A stretch of DNA of 64,000 bases from assembly GCF_002920915.1 (NCBI RefSeq), contig NZ_PQVF01000017.1:280-64279 (forward strand), in the 5' to 3' direction. The stretch's first letter is position 1; each line of letters begins with the position of its first letter. Under the pieces are notes generated by a model that was not told where the DNA came from, made no database searches, and saw only the letters and a list, made by a program, of their open reading frames with translations. A program made the position numbers and the translations under genes. Below, piece by piece: positions 46,124 to 55,178 of this stretch. Source of the DNA: Solitalea longa (GTDB lineage: Bacteria > Bacteroidota > Bacteroidia > Sphingobacteriales > Sphingobacteriaceae).

Positions 46124-46762
46124 TTAATTTACAATTCCTTTTTGTGTCTTATAATACTCACAGACCGATCTCATTAAACATATCTCGCATTTAGGTGTAG
46201 GGCGACAAATTTCGCGACCCAAAAACGAAATGGCCATACCTGCATCCCACTCTTCTTTAGGTAAAGTGTCCATTAGCTGCTTTTCAATTTTTTTTGGATC
46301 CGTACCTGTAGCTATTCCTAATCTTGGCGCCACACGAACAACGTGTAAATCAACAATTAACCCTTCAGCAGGCTTACCCGACTCGCGTAAGATCACATTG
46401 GCTGATTTACGGCCAATTCCTGGTAATTCGGTTAACTCCTCCAAATTGGTTGGAATATTCTTATCCTCTTTCACTTTCTGAGCCAACTCCATTAACCATT
46501 TGGTTTTATTGCCAAAGTTGCGCACGCCACTAATAAAAGGGTACAGCGCTTCTGCTGTTGCCCTCGAAAGCGACTCCATATTCGGAAATGCCTCAAATAG
46601 TTTTGGAGCGATTTTATTAATATTCCGGTCAGAGTCTTGGGCTGATAGTATGACCATTACTACTAATTGGTAAATATTCCCATACTCCAATGGGTGACGT
46701 GTGTTTTTATATTTTTCAATCAGCGGTTTAATGGCTTCGGGCCAGTTTACGTTAGCAGACAT
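46124..46762 (-). CDS. nth: Endonuclease III
   Basis: A 212-residue DNA glycosylase/AP lyase that repairs oxidised pyrimidines. The helix-hairpin-helix is LPGIGRKSANVIL (with catalytic Lys) and the catalytic Asp is in IVDLHVVRVAPRLG. The C-terminal 4Fe-4S loop has four cysteines, but the first spacer is five residues (CRPTPKC) instead of the usual six; the other spacers (2 and 5) are normal. Confidence 0.93.
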   Translation of the reverse strand: MSANVNWPEAIKPLIEKYKNTRHPLEYGNIYQLVVMVILSAQDSDRNINKIAPKLFEAFPNMESLSRATAEALYPFISGVRNFGNKTKWLMELAQKVKEDKNIPTNLEELTELPGIGRKSANVILRESGKPAEGLIVDLHVVRVAPRLGIATGTDPKKIEKQLMDTLPKEEWDAGMAISFLGREICRPTPKCEICLMRSVCEYYKTQKGIVN

Positions 46763-46839
46763 ATAGTTTTTGATGTTTAAAGATTGCAGTGCTAAGCTAA
46801 ATAATAGGTAGTAAAGAATAAATTCAAATTAGCAATAAC

Positions 46840-46869
46840 GAAAAAAGCAGCCTTTTGGGCTGCTTTTTA
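46840..46869 (-). terminator. Terminator after tRNA-His
   Basis: Perfect stem AAAAAGCAGCC / GGCTGCTTTTT with loop TTTTG, just after the tRNA on the minus strand. Confidence 0.85.
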
Positions 46870-46874
46870 TTTCC

Positions 46875-46950
46875 GGGTGGAATATGGGGCTCGAACCCAC
46901 GACCTCCTGAACCACAATCAGGCGCTCTAACCAACTGAGCTAAAACCACC
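46875..46950 (-). tRNA. tRNA-His (GTG)
   Basis: Cloverleaf on the minus strand: encoded G-1 opposite C73, D-arm GCTCAGTTGGTTAGAGC, anticodon stem CCTGA/TCAGG with loop TTGTGGT (anticodon GTG), T-arm GTGGG-TTCGAGC-CCCAT. CCA is not encoded. The acceptor stem GTGGTTT / ATTCCAC leaves two adjacent T-T mismatches (5-68 and 6-67), which is unusual. Confidence 0.92.
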
Positions 46951-46972
46951 GTTTATTTCCCGTTTGGGACTG

Positions 46973-47003
46973 CAAAAGTAATACTCCTATCTTTTTTTGC
47001 AAA
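46973..47003 (-). promoter_or_regulatory. Promoter of tRNA-His
   Basis: TTTG (47000-47003), a 19-base gap and TACTTTTG (46973-46980), an exact consensus match. The following CAGTCCC is identical to that after the tRNA-Ser -7 box. Confidence 0.78.
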
Positions 47004-47096
47004 ATATTAATGCAATCTTTTTTCAAAAAAATCGATAATTATCAATAAATGAAGCACTTTAATTTACGAGTTTTTATCAGTTATGCGAAATAAGGC

Positions 47097-47555
47097 TTAA
47101 TCTTTAGGCTCCAACTTCTCCCTACGCATATAAATATGTTCAATTCCGTCTTCTAAATAAATTTCATCGAACTCTATAAACCCAAAGCTTTGGTAAAATC
47201 CTAGAAGGTAGTACTGGGCTCCAATGGTAAGTTCATTAAACCCTAATTCTTCCGCTTTCTCAATCGCTTTTTGCATAAGCAATTTGCCAAAACCATGCCT
47301 TCTTGCTTCTCTTGATGTAACCACGCGACCTATTGATGCGGTTTCAAATGCAACACCGGGAGGAACAATACGTGAATAGGCTGCCAATTTTCCATCTTCC
47401 CATCCCATTAAATGCCAGCAATTCGGGTCTTTGCCATCACAATCCAAAAACGGACAATTTTGTTCCACAATAAAAATATCCTCCCGCAACTGAATTATGG
47501 CATACAGTTCTGCTGCGGTAAGCTCATCAAAAGTTTTAAAAACCCAATTTATCAT
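47097..47555 (-). CDS. ElaA-type GNAT N-acetyltransferase
   Basis: A 152-residue GNAT-fold acetyltransferase. The start LTAAELYAIIQLREDIFIVEQNCPF is typical of ElaA; the acetyl-CoA site is in IGRVVTSREARRHGFGKLLM. Substrate unknown. It lies downstream of the epimerase gene across a repeat-filled gap. Confidence 0.85.
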   Translation of the reverse strand: MINWVFKTFDELTAAELYAIIQLREDIFIVEQNCPFLDCDGKDPNCWHLMGWEDGKLAAYSRIVPPGVAFETASIGRVVTSREARRHGFGKLLMQKAIEKAEELGFNELTIGAQYYLLGFYQSFGFIEFDEIYLEDGIEHIYMRREKLEPKD

Positions 47556-47569
47556 CGATTAACCACTTT

Positions 47570-47660
47570 AATTACCATAATTATTCATCCAGTATTCCAT
47601 CATTCTTTCGTTCCATCACTCGATCATTCTATCATTCACTCATACTATCATTCTATCATT
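47570..47660. repeat. ATCATTCT word-repeat spacer
   Basis: About ten imperfect copies of ATCATTCT, TATCATTC and CCATCATTC in a row, all in one orientation, between the epimerase and GNAT genes. Confidence 0.7.
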
Positions 47661-48062
47661 CTATTCCTTGCTCTGGCACAATTCAACTAAAACACCATTG
47701 CTGGTTTTAGGATGCAAAAAGCAAATCATCTTATTATCGGCACCTTGCTTAGGTTTGTCGGAAATAAACTGAAAACCTTCGTTCTTTAATCGTTCAATTT
47801 CCTTTTCAATATCCTCCACTTCAAAAGCGATGTGGTGAATACCCTCTCCCCTTTTTTCGATGAACTTAGCGATCGGACTATCCTCGCTTTCGGCCAGCAA
47901 CAACTCGATCTTGCTCTCACCGATTTCAAAAAATTCGGTGGTTACTTTTTCCGATTCCACTGTTTCAGTTTTATAGCTAGGTTTTCCCAATAACTGTTCA
48001 ATCAATTTGGATGAAGAGTTGAGGTCCTTTACAGCAATTCCAATATGGTCTATTCTTAACAT
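47661..48062 (-). CDS. mce: Methylmalonyl-CoA epimerase
   Basis: A 133-residue glyoxalase-fold (VOC) protein. RIDHIGIAVKDL, KIELLLAESEDSPIAKFIEKRGEGIHHIAFEV and the final VLVELCQ hold the metal ligands His, His and Glu. It interconverts the R and S forms of methylmalonyl-CoA next to the B12-dependent mutase; the mutase genes are not in this window, but B12 salvage nearby gives a functional link. Divergent from iscS. Confidence 0.92.
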   Translation of the reverse strand: MLRIDHIGIAVKDLNSSSKLIEQLLGKPSYKTETVESEKVTTEFFEIGESKIELLLAESEDSPIAKFIEKRGEGIHHIAFEVEDIEKEIERLKNEGFQFISDKPKQGADNKMICFLHPKTSNGVLVELCQSKE

Positions 48063-48203
48063 GGTGAAAACTATTGATGATAAATTATGTTATTCAATAA
48101 GTTGGTTTTTGACGGCATTAAAACATTTGCAAAAAATGTAAAGCAAATGTAAAAATCAATCAAATAAAACCATATCCCAAGGCACAAATCGGAAAATTTG
48201 TGT

Positions 48204-48211
48204 TACTTTTG
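48204..48211 (+). promoter_or_regulatory. -7 box of the isc operon
   Basis: TACTTTTG matches TAnnTTTG. Transcription should begin near 48218, after the ATG at 48214, so translation must start at the next in-frame ATG (48241). Confidence 0.6.
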
Positions 48212-48240
48212 CAATGCTTTATTTAGACAATTTACAAATT

Positions 48241-49455
48241 ATGTTGGAGTTACCTATTTACTTGGATAACAACGCCACTACACCAATGGATCCTCGTGTG
48301 TTAGAGGCAATGTTGCCGTACTTTACAAATAAATTTGGCAACGCAGCAAGCCGCAATCACTCATTTGGTTGGGTTGCTGAAGAAGCTGTTGATTATGCCC
48401 GCGGTCAAGTTGCTAAAATTATAGGCGCTACTGAAAAAGAGATCATTTTTACTTCAGGCGCTACTGAGTCGAATAACCTTGCTATTAAAGGCGTATACGA
48501 AATGTATCAGCAAAAAGGTAATCATATTATTACCGTTGTTACTGAACATAAATGTGTTTTAGACTCAGCACATCACATCGAAAGAATTGGCGGAAAAGTA
48601 ACCTATCTTCAGGTTAAACCTGATGGTTTGATCGATTTAAAAGAATTGGAAGATGCTATTACTGATAAAACCATTTTAATTTCGGTGATGTATGCCAACA
48701 ACGAAATTGGCGTTATCCAACCGGTTAAAGAAATTTCAGCAATTGCACATAAACACGGTGTATTATTTCACACTGATGCAACGCAGGCGGTGGGTAAAAT
48801 TCCAGTTGACGTAATTGCCGATGGAATTGACTTACTGTCGTTTACTGGCCACAAATTGTATGGTCCAAAAGGTTGTGGAGCTTTATATGTTCGTCGTAAA
48901 AACCCGAGAGTTAAAGTAACCGCTCAAATTGATGGAGGTGGTCACGAAAGAGGAATGCGTTCAGGTACCTTAAACGTTCCTGGTATTGTTGGCTTTGGTA
49001 AAGCTTGCGAAATTGCAATGGAAGAAATGGCTAGCGAATCGGTTCGTTTAGCTGCACTTCGCGATAAACTTGAAAAAGGTGTTACTGTAATGGAAGAAAC
49101 ATATGTAAACGGAAATACCCAAAACCGATTACCTCATGTGTGTAACGTTTCTTTCAAATATGTTGAAGGTGAAGGCTTAATGATGGCGATGAAAGATCTT
49201 GCTGTTTCATCTGGCTCTGCTTGTACATCGGCTTCATTAGAACCATCGTATGTTTTAAAAAGCTTAGGATTAAATGATGACCTTGCACACTCATCTATTC
49301 GTTTTGGTTTAGGCCGCTTTACAACAGAAGAAGAAGTTGATTACGCGATTGAAGTAACTAAAAAAGCAGTTACTCACTTACGCGAATTAAGTCCGCTTTG
49401 GGAAATGTTTAAAGAAGGCATTGACCTTGACAGCATTGAATGGGCAGAACACTAA
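48241..49455 (+). CDS. iscS: Cysteine desulfurase IscS
   Basis: A 404-residue PLP enzyme that takes sulfur from cysteine for Fe-S clusters. With the start at 48241 ([14 protein letters not shown]) the PLP lysine is Lys205 ([11 protein letters not shown]) and the persulfide cysteine Cys328 ([10 protein letters not shown]), close to IscS numbering. The long active-site loop places it in the IscS rather than SufS group. It leads an iscS-iscU-iscA unit with word-repeat spacers of 102 and 116 bp. Confidence 0.96.
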   Translation: MLELPIYLDNNATTPMDPRVLEAMLPYFTNKFGNAASRNHSFGWVAEEAVDYARGQVAKIIGATEKEIIFTSGATESNNLAIKGVYEMYQQKGNHIITVVTEHKCVLDSAHHIERIGGKVTYLQVKPDGLIDLKELEDAITDKTILISVMYANNEIGVIQPVKEISAIAHKHGVLFHTDATQAVGKIPVDVIADGIDLLSFTGHKLYGPKGCGALYVRRKNPRVKVTAQIDGGGHERGMRSGTLNVPGIVGFGKACEIAMEEMASESVRLAALRDKLEKGVTVMEETYVNGNTQNRLPHVCNVSFKYVEGEGLMMAMKDLAVSSGSACTSASLEPSYVLKSLGLNDDLAHSSIRFGLGRFTTEEEVDYAIEVTKKAVTHLRELSPLWEMFKEGIDLDSIEWAEH

Positions 49456-49557
49456 GAAAGCAAGAAGTTAGATTTTAGAGGTTAGATTTATCACTTCTAA
49501 AATTGTACCTCAACAGTTAAACTTTAATAATCTTACGACTTAAAAAATTAAGAAAAT
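49456..49557. repeat. TTAGATTT word-repeat spacer
   Basis: Spacer between iscS and iscU with AGAAGTTAGATTTTAGAGGTTAGATTTATC and related words; no gene. Confidence 0.45.
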
Positions 49558-49971
49558 ATGGCTTACTCAGAAAAAGTTATCGATCATTACACTCACCCAC
49601 GTAACGTAGGTACTCTCGATAAAGCTAAAAAGAATGTGGGCACCGGTTTAGTTGGTGCTCCTGAATGTGGCGACGTAATGCGCTTACAAATTGAGGTTGA
49701 CGATAATAATGTGATCACTGATGCTAAATTCAAAACATTTGGATGCGGATCAGCTATCGCTTCTTCATCACTTGCTACAGAATGGTTAAAAGGTAAAACC
49801 GTTGATCAGGCTATGGAAATTGACAATATGGATATTGTTGAAGAATTGGCCTTACCTCCGGTAAAAATTCACTGTTCAGTTTTAGCTGAAGACGCTATTA
49901 AATCAGCAATTAACGATTATCGTGTTAAAAACGGTTTTGAGCCTATTCAATTAGAAAAATCGCACCATTAA
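49558..49971 (+). CDS. iscU: Fe-S cluster scaffold IscU
   Basis: A 137-residue scaffold on which new Fe-S clusters form. The three ligand cysteines are Cys37 (GAPECGD), Cys63 (FGCGSAIASSS) and Cys106 (KIHCSVLAEDA); the chaperone-binding LPPVK is seen at 99-103. It accepts sulfur from the IscS upstream. Confidence 0.96.
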   Translation: MAYSEKVIDHYTHPRNVGTLDKAKKNVGTGLVGAPECGDVMRLQIEVDDNNVITDAKFKTFGCGSAIASSSLATEWLKGKTVDQAMEIDNMDIVEELALPPVKIHCSVLAEDAIKSAINDYRVKNGFEPIQLEKSHH

Positions 49972-50087
49972 TTGAGATAAAAGAACCTGGAAACAAGACA
50001 GAAGACAATTCAAAGCATTCCTTGTTTCTCTAATATGAAAAAAGAGCATTTCTTGTCTCTTGTTTCTTAACTCTTGATTCTATACGA
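49972..50087. repeat. AAGACAAGAA/TTCTTGTCT word-repeat spacer
   Basis: The spacer holds GGAAACAAGACAGAAGACAA facing TTCTTGTCTCTTGTTTC, so the two sides can pair in part; no gene. Confidence 0.5.
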
Positions 50088-50414
50088 ATGATTACAATAA
50101 CAGATAAGGCAAAATCAAAAATTGATAACCTGATGAGTGATGCACAGCTTGATAACACTTATTTTTTAAGGGTAGGTGTACAAGGTGGCGGTTGCTCTGG
50201 TTTATCGTACAATTTAGATTTTGACAACGAGGTTAAAACCGGCGATCAGATGTTCGAGGATAAGGGACTCAAAATCGCATTGGATATGAAGAGCTTTTTA
50301 TACCTGGCCGGCACTGAACTGGATTTTACAGACGGTTTAAATGGTAAAGGATTTAACTTTATTAACCCTAATGCCAGCCGTACTTGCGGCTGCGGAGAGA
50401 GCTTTTCAGTTTAA
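50088..50414 (+). CDS. iscA: A-type Fe-S carrier IscA
   Basis: A 108-residue A-type carrier that passes clusters to target proteins. The three conserved cysteines are Cys36 (GGGCSGLSY), Cys100 and Cys102 (CGCGESF). Which subtype (IscA, ErpA or SufA) cannot be decided by sequence alone; the name follows its place in the operon. Confidence 0.92.
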   Translation: MITITDKAKSKIDNLMSDAQLDNTYFLRVGVQGGGCSGLSYNLDFDNEVKTGDQMFEDKGLKIALDMKSFLYLAGTELDFTDGLNGKGFNFINPNASRTCGCGESFSV

Positions 50415-50435
50415 GTAATTGATTTACATTAAAAT

Positions 50436-50468
50436 AAAGGGGCTTCTGTACCAAACAGAAGCCTTTTC
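50436..50468 (+). terminator. Terminator of the isc operon
   Basis: Stem GGCTTCTGT / ACAGAAGCC with loop ACCAA and T-run after. Confidence 0.82.
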
Positions 50469-50535
50469 TTGTATAGTTGGATTTTTTTTTTGCACATTTG
50501 AAACTTTGCTTTCAAAATTCTTATGAAACAACCTT

Positions 50536-52449
50536 ATGGCGCAAATAACTGAACGAACTACTATTCCTCAACTATTAAGAAATGTAGTTCAGGGAGTTAA
50601 ATCACCTAATGACCCTTTTTTATCAGAAAAGATCGGTACAGAATATAAGTCGATAAGCTTTGGTGAAACATTGGCCAATGCAGATGCTCTTTCGGCTTGG
50701 TTCATGGAAATTGGCATTAAAAAGGCTGACCGACTAGGTCTTCTGATTGAAAATGGACCTAAGTATGTTTTCTTCGATCAAGGTCTTCAGCAATTAGGCG
50801 CAATAAACGTTTCCATTTACCCTACTCTTTCCGAACCTGAAATTGAACACATCATCAATGATTCAGGAATGAAAACCCTGTTGGTTGGTAACCATTTTTT
50901 ATTGCGCAAAGTTTTAAAAATTGCCGACAATTGTTCTTCCCTTGAATATATTATTCCCGCTTTTGATGATTACGCGAAGATCACTCATCATTATCATGGT
51001 TCAAAGAAGGTAATTGCATTTAGTGAGGTTCTGGAAGAGGGCAAAGCTCTATTATCAAAATACGCCGGAAAAATATTTCAGGCCCGAGAAATGGTTCAGC
51101 CTGATGACGTAGCAGCCCTAATTTACACTTCAGGAACCACGGGAACACCCAAAGGTGCCATGCTTACCCATGCGAACTTTATAAGTAATGTGAGAGAGTG
51201 TCTTGTACAAATCCCTGTGATTACTTCCGATGATGTGTTCCTTTCATTTTTACCACTATCCCATGTTTTTGAGCGCACAGCCACCTATCATGTTTGTTGT
51301 GTCAAAGGTGCTCAAATTGCCTATGCTCAAAGTTTAGAATTGTTGGGAAAAAACATGATGGAAGTGCAGCCAACGGTAATGAGCGTTGTTCCTCGATTGT
51401 TAGAACGAATCACCGAAAAAGCTACTAAAAACGGAACTGCCGGTGGAGGGCTCAAATCAAAAATATTTTTGTGGGCAATGGAAATTGGACGCAAAGCAAG
51501 AGAGCGAAAAGAAGTTGGAGAGCCATTGGGAATAATTTTGTCAGCACAATTGGGCCTTGCCGAAAAGCTTGTTTTCAGCAAGATCAAAGAAAAAACCGGT
51601 GGAAACCTCAAGTTTATGATTTCTGGTGGCGCCGCTTTACCTAAAAATGTTGGTGAGTTTTTCGGAAACCTTGGTATTAAGATCCTGGAAGGTTATGGCC
51701 TGACGGAAACCTCTCCTGTAATGGCTGTTACCGAATTTCATCGTCAGGTAATTGGTACGGTTGGAAGAGTGATCCCGGGAATTGTTGTAGCTATACAAAA
51801 TACCGATACTAAAGAAATTTATACCAAACAAACCTATGAGAGTTTTGACCCTAACTTTGAATCTGCCGAAGGCGAGATCATTGTTAAAGGGCCTTGCGTA
51901 ATGAAAGGATATTGGGGCAAACCAGAAGAAACGGCAATAGTTATAGACGAAGATGGTTGGTTTCATACAGGTGATGTTGGAAGATTTAACAAGGGCAACC
52001 TTCAGATCACTGATCGTATAAAAAACATTTTGATCAATTCTTACGGAAAAAACATTTATCCCACTCAGGTTGAAAATACTTATTTGAAAAGTACCCGTAT
52101 TGAACAGATTTTCCTGATCGGTGATAAGCGGGATTACCTAACTGCAATTATCGTCCCCTCTCATGATTCGCTAAGAGAAAGCTTTGACCTGGATGAAGAT
52201 TTCTTTAATGAACCCGATCAGTTTATTGAAGATGAGCAAATCGTTAACTGGATCAAGGAAGACATAAAAAGACTCTCTAACGAACTTGCCAAATTCGAAC
52301 GGATTAAAAATTTCGCTATTAAACGTCATCCTTTCAGCATTGAAACCGGCGAACTTACACCTACATTAAAAACCAAACGGAGGATTATTGAAAAGAAATA
52401 CGCCGACGAAATTGATGAACTATATGAAGATGTGGTAGAAGCTGATTAA
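50536..52449 (+). CDS. Long-chain fatty acid-CoA ligase
   Basis: A 637-residue AMP-forming acyl-CoA synthetase. The P-loop YTSGTTGTPKGAMLTH, the GYGLTETSPV motif and DGWFHTGDVG with KNILINSYGKNI are all present and spaced as in long-chain FadD/ACSL enzymes of the type found in Bacteroidota. It activates fatty acids with CoA and ATP at the inner membrane. Terminators lie on both sides, so it is a single-gene unit. Confidence 0.93.
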   Translation: MAQITERTTIPQLLRNVVQGVKSPNDPFLSEKIGTEYKSISFGETLANADALSAWFMEIGIKKADRLGLLIENGPKYVFFDQGLQQLGAINVSIYPTLSEPEIEHIINDSGMKTLLVGNHFLLRKVLKIADNCSSLEYIIPAFDDYAKITHHYHGSKKVIAFSEVLEEGKALLSKYAGKIFQAREMVQPDDVAALIYTSGTTGTPKGAMLTHANFISNVRECLVQIPVITSDDVFLSFLPLSHVFERTATYHVCCVKGAQIAYAQSLELLGKNMMEVQPTVMSVVPRLLERITEKATKNGTAGGGLKSKIFLWAMEIGRKARERKEVGEPLGIILSAQLGLAEKLVFSKIKEKTGGNLKFMISGGAALPKNVGEFFGNLGIKILEGYGLTETSPVMAVTEFHRQVIGTVGRVIPGIVVAIQNTDTKEIYTKQTYESFDPNFESAEGEIIVKGPCVMKGYWGKPEETAIVIDEDGWFHTGDVGRFNKGNLQITDRIKNILINSYGKNIYPTQVENTYLKSTRIEQIFLIGDKRDYLTAIIVPSHDSLRESFDLDEDFFNEPDQFIEDEQIVNWIKEDIKRLSNELAKFERIKNFAIKRHPFSIETGELTPTLKTKRRIIEKKYADEIDELYEDVVEAD

Positions 52450-52471
52450 TAAAAGTAAAGCTTATATAATT

Positions 52472-52504
52472 AAAAGACCGATGCCCTTATAGCATCGGTC
52501 TTTC
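52472..52504. terminator. Two-way terminator after the acyl-CoA ligase gene
   Basis: Perfect stem AAAGACCGATGC / GCATCGGTCTTT with loop CCTTATA, between convergent genes. Confidence 0.86.
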
Positions 52505-52522
52505 TGTTTCAAATTTCGCTTA

Positions 52523-54928
52523 TCAATAGACAATTGTTACAGAGCCTGAAATAGGCAGTAACCGGGAGCTATTGGGTCGGATAACATAATAATAAGTTGC
52601 AGATGGAATTGCCTTTCCTTTTGTTCTTCCATCCCATGGAACTGCATAACCATGTGAATAGAACATCTCATCACCAAATCTGTTAAACACATGCACATCA
52701 GCATCCGGATAGTTTACAATACCTTTTATGATCCATGTATCATTTAAGTTGTCGCTATTAGGTGAAAACACATTGGGGATTTTCAAATCACTAAAAACTC
52801 TTACCGTAACCGTATCCTTACAAGTGCAGCCATTTGCAGCAGTTCCTGTAAGAACATAGTCTGTATTTTCAGTTGGATTAGCTATTGGAGTGAGACTATT
52901 AGGGTTATCAAGGGTTGCTAAAGGCGACCAACTAAATGAAGACACATCACTGCTTAAACTACCAGACAATGATATACTTTCACCTAAATCAATGGAGACA
53001 TCCTCTCCAGCGTCTGCTATTGGAGAAGTTTTAACATTTATTGAAAAGGAAATTTGCTTACTGCAATTACCATTTTCACTTTTGTAAGAAAGATTAATTA
53101 CATGCGTGCCAGGACCGGCAAGCAAAGGATTGAAAAGAGAATCTGTAATGGCCTCTCCTGAAAATTCATAGGTATTAATTGGTCGCTGACTTAATAACGC
53201 TAGTAAATTGATCAAACCATCGCGTTGACAAGTTTCGATAAGGGGTTGAGTGCGAATATCAGGTATCGATTCAATATTTAATTCATATAATAATTCATCA
53301 ATAGCTTCGCAACCTGCTTCACCAGGCCTGGTGCTTGTTACTTGAATTGTATACTTTCCTGCCTGTGTAAACGTTACCTGATTTCCTGCATTTCCATTAC
53401 TGTACTCATAAATAAATGGTGCCTTTGTTGAAGTACTGATTGGGTTATCATCTGTAACTATCAAGCCATTACCAAAGTTCCAAACCAATTCGGATGGTTG
53501 ATAAGGTAATACTACTTCAAAAGTCAAAGGAACTTCAATACATGCGCCCTGTATTTCAATGTTATTAGATTTAACAATGATCTTTTTGTCGAGATCCTCA
53601 ATATTGGAGCCGGCAGAGTAACCATACGACTCTATATCGCCAAATCCATATACAATTGCGTTAAAGCCCGAATCTGCAGTGAGTGTAAAACTTCCTGCCT
53701 GAATATCTTCTTGTAAATAGGAATAAGCTGTACCACCAATATCAGTAAAACTCGTACGTGGTGGTCGTCCATTAATTCGAAAACTGCTTTTGCCACTCGC
53801 TTTAATTAATACATTTACATAATTCCTGGATATTTGATAATTATTTGTGGAGTACATGGTGATACGTTTCAGGTTTTGCTCTACCGGATTCAATATGATC
53901 ATTTCCGGATCTCCCAAACTGCCATCACAAACCTGTGTAACACTAAACTGAACAACAGAGATAGGCTTATCAGCCACTATATGCAAAGGTTTATTAACCA
54001 TCTCGGTTTCAATAAACTCGCCAGCGCTCAATGTGGAATTAAAGCCATCAATACTCACTGTTGTCCCATTTTCAGCTGCAAATACTCTAAAAAAATCTCC
54101 CCCCCTTGTTTTAAATGGCATCGTGATAAACTCCCTTCCCCATGAATTAACCGGATACATTTGTTGAAATAAATTATCTCCCGTGTCGGCATTCGGACAG
54201 CCCAGCGGTGACCAGGTCGTTCCTCCAAATACGGCTATCCGCTTACAGGTTTCTTCATCATTCCCATTCCCTATTGATTCGACTGTAGACCCCGAAAGAT
54301 CGCCCTTAGATTGAACCTCGTAAACATCTCCTTCATTCATAGTAACATCAAAAGACACACCAGCTACATTTCCATTAACCGTATTCGCTTTAGGGGTTAT
54401 TCGTACTGTAGTGTTGTTATTGGTGGCAATCACCATGAACTGTGAAAAGCTGCCTCCTTCGCTTGCATTGGGTCGATAGCTTGACACTACGTATTTTCGG
54501 CCTAGCGTATTTGTTGGTAAAACCAATGTAGAGCCAGAGATAACAAAGGCATAAATATGCGCATATACAACAATGGGGTCATTTGAAACAATATGAATGC
54601 CTCGGTTTAGCACCGACTGCTGGTTATCGACATAAGCCCCTACCGGAATCCTTACCGTTGTTACTGTATTTGCTGTGACTGAAAAAGTTTGAATGGAACT
54701 GATACCCGGAACTGAAACTGTGCCGGAGGTGGAAATATCCGAAGTAATATAGATAGACATGATAGCCCCTCGAGGTCCGGAAACACCTTCGATATGTGTC
54801 ATAAAACCGACCCAAAAATCGGTTCCTTTATTGGAGTTTTGTGCGACTGACTGGTGTGGAATAAACGCATTTAATATACCTAAACAGTATATCAACGGAA
54901 GAAAGTTCCTTATACGAATGTAAAGCAT
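52523..54928 (-). CDS. Secreted IgGFc-binding-like protein with T9SS type B sorting domain
   Basis: An 801-residue cell-surface protein. After a signal peptide (to about residue 29) comes an IgGFc-binding-type N-terminal domain: GTDFWVGFMTH, NDPIVVYAHIYAF, LPTNTLGRKYVVSSYRP. Then follow PKD-like domains (SELVWNFGNGL..) around 460-560, and the last 85 residues are the gliding-motility-associated C-terminal domain (NVFSPNSDNLNDTW, HVFNRFGDEMFYS, WDGRTKGKAIPSATYYYVI), the sorting signal for the type IX system. It is probably displayed outside as an adhesin. The PorP-like gene lies upstream on the same strand. Confidence 0.9.
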   Translation of the reverse strand: MLYIRIRNFLPLIYCLGILNAFIPHQSVAQNSNKGTDFWVGFMTHIEGVSGPRGAIMSIYITSDISTSGTVSVPGISSIQTFSVTANTVTTVRIPVGAYVDNQQSVLNRGIHIVSNDPIVVYAHIYAFVISGSTLVLPTNTLGRKYVVSSYRPNASEGGSFSQFMVIATNNNTTVRITPKANTVNGNVAGVSFDVTMNEGDVYEVQSKGDLSGSTVESIGNGNDEETCKRIAVFGGTTWSPLGCPNADTGDNLFQQMYPVNSWGREFITMPFKTRGGDFFRVFAAENGTTVSIDGFNSTLSAGEFIETEMVNKPLHIVADKPISVVQFSVTQVCDGSLGDPEMIILNPVEQNLKRITMYSTNNYQISRNYVNVLIKASGKSSFRINGRPPRTSFTDIGGTAYSYLQEDIQAGSFTLTADSGFNAIVYGFGDIESYGYSAGSNIEDLDKKIIVKSNNIEIQGACIEVPLTFEVVLPYQPSELVWNFGNGLIVTDDNPISTSTKAPFIYEYSNGNAGNQVTFTQAGKYTIQVTSTRPGEAGCEAIDELLYELNIESIPDIRTQPLIETCQRDGLINLLALLSQRPINTYEFSGEAITDSLFNPLLAGPGTHVINLSYKSENGNCSKQISFSINVKTSPIADAGEDVSIDLGESISLSGSLSSDVSSFSWSPLATLDNPNSLTPIANPTENTDYVLTGTAANGCTCKDTVTVRVFSDLKIPNVFSPNSDNLNDTWIIKGIVNYPDADVHVFNRFGDEMFYSHGYAVPWDGRTKGKAIPSATYYYVIRPNSSRLLPISGSVTIVY

Positions 54929-55122
54929 GTAAATTTAGATTAGAGCGCAACAATGAATTTTTAAGCAAGTATGTTCATTTATAAGAATTAACAACCATTT
55001 CTGACCATTTGATTGTTGTAATAATTTACTAAAAATTAATGTGAGATTAAAATGGAAGAGTCAATTAATAAAAACCTTAACAATATTGTCACAGATTGCT
55101 ACTACACCCTTTTCAGTAAAAG
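54929..55122. other. Spacer in the T9SS pair
   Basis: AT-rich spacer of about 190 bp before the adhesin gene. No gene or exact promoter match was found. Confidence 0.4.
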
Positions 55123-55160
55123 AAAAAGCGGCTCTGGAGATCCAGAACCGCTTTTTCTTT
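55123..55160 (-). terminator. Terminator after the PorP-like gene
   Basis: Stem AAAAGCGGCTCTGG / CCAGAACCGCTTTT (one G-T pair) with loop AGAT; T-rich flanks on both strands. Confidence 0.82.
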
Positions 55161-55178
55161 TTTATAAATAAATGATTG

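Noticed and set aside
47570-47660. CRISPR-like array of ATCATTCT units
   Set aside because: Units are about 8 bases and degenerate, with no spacers of constant length and no cas genes.
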